NCBI GenBank assembly: GCA_963920635.1
Contig: OY987303.1
Coordinates: forward strand, 21,120,175-21,184,174
Origin: Pseudeuparius sepicola
Taxonomy: Eukaryota > Arthropoda > Insecta > Coleoptera > Anthribidae
Direction of reading: 5' to 3'
DNA: 64,000 nt
Numbering within the stretch: position 1 is the first letter of the stretch; every line of letters begins with the position of its first letter. A model generated the notes under the pieces. The model was given only the letters and a program-made list of their open reading frames with translations, was not told where the DNA came from and made no database searches. Below are positions 58,301 to 64,000 of this stretch, piece after piece. The translations under genes and the position numbers were made by a program.

Positions 58301-61300
58301 ACTCTATCCAGCGATCTCAAGGCAACATATATACCTAATAGGTATATATAATCCTTTATTATTTAATTTATTTCACCAAAACCAAAACATTTTCTTCTTT
58401 TTCTTTTCCTTTACTAAACTAAAAAAATATATTGTGTGGCCAATCTGAAAATTGTATAAATAATTATTGATTCATTATATAGTATAATATATATGTATAA
58501 TCCAGGGCCGGCTGCGATTTTTTTATACCCCCGATTTCATGAAAATCATTTAGCGATTGGAGGGAAAAGTTGTTTATAATATCAATAAAAACACAAATAT
58601 CAAATTTGAACGTTGTATTTCAAAGTTATCTATTGTTTTTGTCTTCATTATGAATGAAGTATATAATAATTATTTTTATACAAATTTAACCAAGAATTTA
58701 AAGTAACAATAATTGTTATGTACTTCAATTACAATCATAATGAAGAGGTAAAAACAATAACTTTGATATGCAACGTTCAAATTTGATATCTGAGTTTTTA
58801 TTGATATCATAAACAACTCTTTCCTGCAATCGATAAATGATTTTCATGAAACTCGCCGGCCCTGTATTTGCATTTTGGAAATGGTAGGATGGTGAAAAGA
58901 GGCGAATTTTGAAGGCCTTTCAAACAAAAAAAAGTTCAGACAATTATCTCCAAAAATAAAGATATTAGAGAGAAGACCAGAATACAGAGTTCATCTTTTC
59001 AAATATATCAAATGGAGCCAAACTTTAAACGCTAATTAATCCATTGTAGGTCACTGTGGATCTTCTTTTTCAGTTTTAAATTAATCTATAATAAATTAAG
59101 AACGCAGTCTACTTCATAGTTTATCTGAACGATCTTATCGAGTATAAATAAATTACGTAACAGCCACGATACACTTACCCACGGTATGTCATTGCGCATC
59201 TTGTGACGTCAGTTGCGAATCAGAATTTAAATTGCTCCATATGTTTTACACAACAATAGATACTTTTTTATGAGTTTTTGCTTATTTCTTTTAAATAAAT
59301 GTTGTTAAAAATATGTAGAATTTATTACTAGATAAATGAATGAATATTGTGTTGATAAAAAACACATTTAATTTGATACGCTGACTGCACATACGCTGAC
59401 TGCACATCCCGGCATTTTTGGCCTATTTCAAAGCACTGTCGAGCTGGACTGACGATCAGTAAGTTGTTTACACTTTTTTCTTGACACATTAAACTGTAAA
59501 CTATAAAAAATCGTAAAACACAACCGCAGCCGCCGCAATATTTAGAATTCGTGATTCGCAACTGACGTAGATGCGCAGAGTTGCCTTGTTTTCGGATTCG
59601 TTAGTGACATACCGTGGGTAAGTAGTGTATCGTGGTAACAGCTAGTTGGACTCCATTTGACATATTTTTTGACAAGATGGACTCTGTTCTGTGTATTCTG
59701 GTCTTCTCTGTGCCCAAGGATTGTTGACTTTAAATAATTTCTAATTTAGGTTAATTGTCAACTACCTAACTTTGTTGATATGTGGATAACTTCACAAATC
59801 ACTAGACTAATAAAGCAACTACCGAAATATCATTGTAAGTGTAACATCCCCTGAAGCATTTTAAAGACTGTTCATCTCTCATCCCCTGGTTTTAATGAGA
59901 ACCGCCTCCCCTACATTTCTAAAAATACCTGGTCGAAAAATTTAACATATTGCACCGAATTATTACAAACACCATATGTTCGTATGCATTCACATCTGCG
60001 TTCGCTTAAACGGGGATCACCCTGCATCTGGACTCGTGCCAGAGAAGTGGGCTTTCTTTTTTTGGTTGGAAATAGAGCGTTCAGGTAAAGGTTTAGTCAC
60101 AGAACCATAATAACAACTATTTTTGCGTACCTATATTTTCTGTGGGGTAACCGTTGAACCCCTTTCCGTATTCATAAAAGAATTGTATGGATATGAAAAT
60201 ATTTTTGATGAACAAATGCTAGGGGGGTATGCCAATAAATCTATGTCATATCCTGTTTGTTACTAGAATATTTTTTAAGATCTTTTTAATTCCAGGTGTA
60301 AAAATTATGACAGTATTGTTGAAAAAATCATTTTAACTCGTCTAGTACCTAACATCCTTGTTTAGGAATTCCATAAACAAGGCTAACTACCTCTCCGTCG
60401 GTTCGCAAAACCAAGCGGATTAACAATGGTGGTTTTACACAATATAATATACAGGGTGATTCATCTATTTCAGCAACGAAATGAGATACCTACATATTTC
60501 AGTTTCGAAAAAAAGGCTGGTAGAGTTCGTTGAAGACTTTATTTGTAGGCTCAAATTGAATTTTTCCATTGCAAATTATTATTATTTTCATTGTAGGTGA
60601 AGTGCCTTTTCCTTTAAAGATAGCGAAAAAAGTCATCAAGAAAAGTTGTTCCCAATTAAAAATTACCCCCGGGTACAAAATTTTGGAAAGATCGGCCTAC
60701 TTTGTTTTTTTACAAAGTACGCATTTTTTTGCAAAGTATAGGCCGATGAAAATAAATAAATGGTCGCTGTCGACGCCATCTTGATTTTTCAAGAACGAAA
60801 ATATGCTAGAAATTAGTTTCCACTCAAGCAGGTCAGAACCTTAAACGATCAAATTTGAACTCGATTTTTTTTGTCTTTTATACCTATTGGCTCACTTATC
60901 CTGGGACACCCTGTATAGGGTGTCCCAAGGAACAATCCTACCCCCTTAACTCTTTAAGTTTTTGAGATACAAAAAAATGTCTAACAAAAGTTGTAGATTA
61001 TTAGATATAAACAGTTTTTATGACCCGTGCTATTAATATACAGGGCATTTCTTAAAAGTAGGACAAACCAAACAGATTTTTTTATTGGGGACACCCCACT
61101 ATTATGTTTTTAGTTTTAAAAATCCACTCATTACGATGAAAACGGAATAAAACGTCATTCTGAAATATAAATATTTCATATCTGAATTTTAGTAATATCT
61201 AAAATGACACCAAACACCTAACATTCCAAAATTTTAATGACATATTTCTTTGGTTACATCTAACATTTTTTGTTATTACATTGACCGTGTATCTTTATCA

Positions 61301-62208
61301 CGCGGTCCACAAATTCAAGTTAAATAGGTTTAATTCAAAATTCGAAATTAAATATTTCAAAGATAATGTCATACAATTTTATAGTACCATTTTAACCGAA
61401 TGACATACAATTGGTGATAAAATACTATTTATAATATTAGAAGTTTTCTTTGAAAAGTTTTGTATATCTCCTCGGGACACCCTGTACAATTAAAATGACA
61501 ACACAACTCTGGGAGACATTAGGATAGTTGCAAAAAATCCTCAGTTTTATTTAGTTTCTCGTTTTTTGTGTTGGAAATAATCTTAGGATTGTGTACTATA
61601 CAGATTTTCCATATGCATGCACTGCCAAATTTAAAGTGCGATAAGTAAAAAACTGTTGATTTTACAAATTTTGTTTATAATACATAATATGCTTCAAATT
61701 GAAGGGCAATTTGGATGCACCACTATTCAAGGACACTGCGAACGAAAAATTTCTTTCGACCGCAAGCGCCATCAACAATTTTCAATAGAAATACATTCAA
61801 TTTGAGCCTAAGAATAAAGTATTCGACGAGTTCTACCTGCCTTTTTTACGGAACTAAAATATCACATTTCGTTGCAGAGAATATGAAGCCGGTGAATTTG
61901 AGGTGAATTACCCTGTAGGAAAAATTTCATTTTTCGAATTGTTGATTTTATCGTTATGAAACAAGTACATATACTGTTGAAAAATGAAAATATGCATTTA
62001 AATGAAGAACCTGCAAGGTTCCCATTCCCAATGAATCACTCTGTATACACTTTATAACACTACATGATCAATTAATTGATCCCCGAAATATTATCTATTG
62101 ATTATGTTTATTATATTTACCTTATTATCCACAGATTTCTTCAAAAACAAGAAGAATGTGCAATGCCTTATGGAAAAGAAGAAAGAAGAAAATGACAGTA
62201 CTTACTAA
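52395..62208 (+). CDS. dap: Cip/Kip-type CDK inhibitor with PIP degron (dacapo-like)
   Basis: Two coding exons: 52395-52752 and 62135-62208 (stop TAA), joined in phase 1 through a GAT codon. The donor is GTAAGT and the acceptor ATCCACAG. The product is 143 residues. An in-frame TGA at 52365 makes the ATG at 52395 (ACCATGG) the first possible start; Met17 is an alternative. Residues 33-38 (KKCLFG) match the cyclin-binding RxLFG start of the CDI domain. They are followed by DPEDTQKMLDEQIEADREKL and RFGFMVEDLE, the expected linker helix and CDK-binding stretch, with Phe where vertebrate p21/p27 have Trp. Residues 100-108 are basic (KKLAKAKRK), a likely nuclear signal. Residues 115-122 are QSFITDFF, an exact PCNA-interacting box. 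The TD pair inside it and a Lys at +4 after it (FFKNKK) make it a CRL4-Cdt2 degron. Known Drosophila Dacapo inhibits Cyclin E-Cdk2 and is removed in S phase by this route. Confidence 0.8.
54142..55589. mobile_element. Nested foldback element in the CDK-inhibitor intron, copy A
   Basis: 1448 bp, ends CAGGGTGATTCACCTAAGAC and its complement ending 55589, with TA outside. The arms mirror each other for more than 300 bp, including GACGCTGCGGTTGAAAGAAT. An inner element at 54578-55168 starts CAGGGTGTCCGAGGGAACAA, and a third layer lies within it. The same layered design recurs at 60452-61915. No coding capacity. Confidence 0.75.
57342..57392 (+). pseudogene. Trace of a LINE reverse transcriptase
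   Basis: The frame reads ILGVPQGSVLRPPPHY then stop. GVPQGSVLGP is a highly conserved block of non-LTR reverse transcriptases, seen here with G to R and an immediate stop. The YINDL block expected next is only vaguely echoed (IHIS). Very short, so moderate confidence. Confidence 0.45.
58503..58864. repeat. Inverted-repeat element ended by CAGGGCCGGC
   Basis: 362 bp with arms of about 170 bp. CAGGGCCGGC at the left and GCCGGCCCTG at the right. Both arms share ATGAAAATCATTTA and CAAATTTGAACGTTG in mirrored form. Non-coding. Confidence 0.7.
59165..59634. mobile_element. hAT-like non-autonomous element, copy 2
   Basis: 470 bp. Ends CACGATACACTTACCCACGG and, mirrored, CCGTGGGTAAGTAGTGTATCGTG. 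Flanked by a perfect 8-bp duplication GTAACAGC (59157-59164, 59635-59642). The interior matches copy 1 at 10262-10656 (for example ACTGCACATCCCGGCATTT and CTGACGTAGATGCGCAGA). The 77-codon - strand frame inside is not a gene. Confidence 0.85.
60452..61915. mobile_element. Nested foldback element in the CDK-inhibitor intron, copy B
   Basis: 1464 bp, ends CAGGGTGATTCATCTATTTC and the near complement ending 61915, with TA outside. The inner element 60916-61485 starts TAGGGTGTCCCAAGGAACAA and ends CACCCTG. Layering and many words are the same as in copy A. A 71-codon frame at 60569-60784 is unique to this copy and unrecognised. Confidence 0.7.
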
Positions 62209-63227
62209 ATTATTACTCTATTTATCTTGCTTATGAGACTGCATTATGGAATATGGATATTTTAAATATTCCTCGTCCAAAGTCGATTCTCTATAGACTA
62301 CTATTAACTTATCAAATCTATTAATTATAAAAATATTAGTAGTCTTTAGTTTGTGTATAAATTGTATATAAAATACCGGGAAATATAAAATTTATTTATT
62401 ATTTAAAAGAAACTGTGTTTTCATTTCATCTCCTAACTGAAAGGATCTAATACCTACTTATTTTAGCGCGAAAAAGTAAGGTTGGTTCGAAGACAGGTGT
62501 GCTCAAGAGCATTTGCCCCTTGTCGTAGAGATAACTACAGTGGCGTTGGTACCACACCAGAGATTTTATTCCTTCCTTGGTTCTTTCTTAATGATTCTCC
62601 AGCACTTATATATTTAAACAAAATTTCTTATCGGTACCTATGTCCAAATTTGTGATCTTCGTCTACACTAAGTTGAGTTACGTCAGATGTTATATTTAGT
62701 ATAACCAAAGATAATCAGAACATAAAAAATATATTTTTATACGATCGTTATAAAAACTTTACTTTTTTTAACGTTTTTAAATGCCTAAAGTATATCTTTT
62801 TTTAACAAGTTAAAAAAACTTACTTTTTTCACTCTGAGCAGTTTAGAGTGAAAAAAGTTAACTTTTTTTCACTCTAAACTTCCTTACTACGTTTACATGG
62901 AGTTTGGAATCGAATTCAGTCTAATGCAGTTTGGTGTTTTCATAAATGGTAAATGTGGCGTTAAATCCCGAAAATACGAAAATTTATTTTGAGATTCAAA
63001 TCAATCTCAAAATCTCTTCATGCGGTTTTCAATAATTCTAGAAACATATTCAAATCGATTTTAATACTATGTGTAAACGTAGTGAGACCGCGATCTAAAT
63101 ATTATAATCCTCGTAATTGAAAACCATAGTGCATTTATATGCCCTTTAGTATATAACACAAAAATCCCATCCCAAATATTTCAATGTTTAAGCACGATCG
63201 TATAAAAAATAATGTACGAAACTCACG

Positions 63228-63324
63228 CATAAAGTGTCTTTTTTTCATTCATGGGATTGCGCGCACTCACCTGCGGTTCGTGCGCGCAACTTTCCCATTC
63301 ATGAAAAAAAGTACTACTTTATGC
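63228..63324. repeat. Hairpin with about 40-bp arms
   Basis: GCATAAAGTG ... TTTTTTTCATTCATGGGA is mirrored by TCCCATTCATGAAAAAAAGT ... CTTTATGC around a CGCGCACTCACCTGCGG-type loop. The GTGCGCGCAACTTTTCC-like loop recalls the block at 21055 and 21845. Confidence 0.55.
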
Positions 63325-63410
63325 ACTTGTTGCATAAATAACTATTTTTACCAGTCAAGGCACATCTCCTACATAAATAATAGTTCAGAATGTCTTTTTC
63401 AGTGAAATAC

Positions 63411-63499
63411 TTTGAAGTGGGGAATAGTTGGACTCTTATAAATAATGATCGCCTAAGAAGTTTTTATTTGACCTGTTCCAACTATTCCCCCACTTCAAA
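63411..63499. repeat. Short inverted repeat
   Basis: TTTGAAGTGGGGAATAGTTG at 63411 is mirrored by CAACTATTCCCCCACTTCAAA ending 63499. The repeat is about 89 bp overall, with a loop of roughly 45 bases. MITE-like remnant or structured RNA; not resolvable here. Confidence 0.6.
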
Positions 63500-64000
63500 A
63501 TAAATAATAGTTATTTATGTATCAGGAATCAGAATCACCTAGTAGTTCCGCTGCGTAGCAACCAATAAAGGCTTAACTCATAACAACTGTCAATATCATT
63601 GGCGAGTTTGAATTTTAGAACTTCTTTGAGCCAATCACATTGACGGACGGTTACGCCAGGTCCTAATTGGCAAAAATTTTTGATCGCGCGAGCGAGCGAT
63701 GCGATGATCGCGTCGTCCATATTGCGCGATCATCGCGCTTGGGTCCTAATTGCAGTGTTGTTTCGCGAACGATTCCTGTTGTGAATTTACTGTTTTGATT
63801 GTGTCGATCAGTGGCAAAATGACACGTGACAAACGCATTCGTCAAATGTTGTGTGAGAACGTTTACATTAAATATTTTACTTTGATTAAAAAGCTAAATT
63901 TAAAGCTTTCCATTCCTTATCTACGGCCACCCGGTTTTTATACAGTAGGGACCACTTATTCCACACAGTGGGCCGTTTCTGCACTTCATTTATTAATTGT

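Larger units (their letters stand above)
62209..64000. other. 3' UTR and flank of the CDK inhibitor
   Basis: TATAAA-type poly(A) variants lie near 62366-62390, and no canonical AATAAA was seen close to the stop. Further on are hairpins (63228-63324, 63411-63499) and a GC-rich CGCG-dense patch at 63680-63740. No gene is supported; the frames at 63535-63845 lie in that patch. Confidence 0.4.

Noticed and set aside
1..64000. CRISPR arrays, phage or bacterial operons
   Set aside because: No regular short direct repeats with spacers. The spliced genes and TA- and TTA-targeting transposons show nuclear insect DNA.

Overview
The window is AT-rich, intron-bearing nuclear DNA from an insect. This rests on two recognisable insect genes and on the types of DNA transposon present. 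A beetle would fit the density of short elements that begin CAGGGTG or CAGTGTG, but the sequence alone does not prove the order. There are no rRNA genes, convincing tRNA genes, CRISPR arrays or bacterial-type operons. Three multi-exon genes on the + strand are supported. (1) 265-2341 holds the last two coding exons of the DEAD-box RNA helicase me31B/DDX6. (2) 22971-29048 encodes a complete, unrecognised type I single-pass membrane protein of about 628 residues in five exons, all joined in phase 1. (3) 52395-62208 encodes a small Cip/Kip-type CDK inhibitor that looks like dacapo. Its two coding exons are separated by a 9.4 kb intron that falls inside a PCNA-binding degron.

The rest is mostly mobile DNA. 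The dominant class is elements with terminal inverted repeats starting CAGGGTG or CAGTGTG next to TA dinucleotides, as expected for Tc1/mariner-type elements. Many are long inverted-repeat (foldback) structures, and several are nested concentrically. The clearest case is 12579-15869, three shells deep. Its core is a broken mariner-like transposase on the - strand, itself split by a PIF/Harbinger-type element with a TTA target duplication. Other recognisable remnants are a second mariner-like transposase (5480-7660) split by a foldback element, a pogo-like element with a psq-type helix-turn-helix (30170-30824), two hAT-like non-autonomous elements with perfect 8-bp target duplications (10262-10656, 59165-59634), and two traces of non-LTR retrotransposons (34137-34490, 57342-57392).

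Layout: 1-2341 me31B 3' end; 2342-9867 intergenic with a broken transposon; 9868-17157 nested transposon cluster; 17158-22970 repeats; 22971-29048 membrane-protein gene; 29049-52180 intergenic sequence with many foldback elements, one candidate start exon (42657) and one unexplained open frame (37008-37337, - strand); 52181-62208 dacapo-like promoter and gene, with a large intron carrying at least four elements; 62209-64000 3' flank with hairpins.

The genes are not an operon and need not act together. me31B belongs to mRNA decapping and translational repression, and the CDK inhibitor belongs to cell-cycle exit. All element boundaries, splice sites and alignments were read by eye. Family names rest on motif memory, not on a search.
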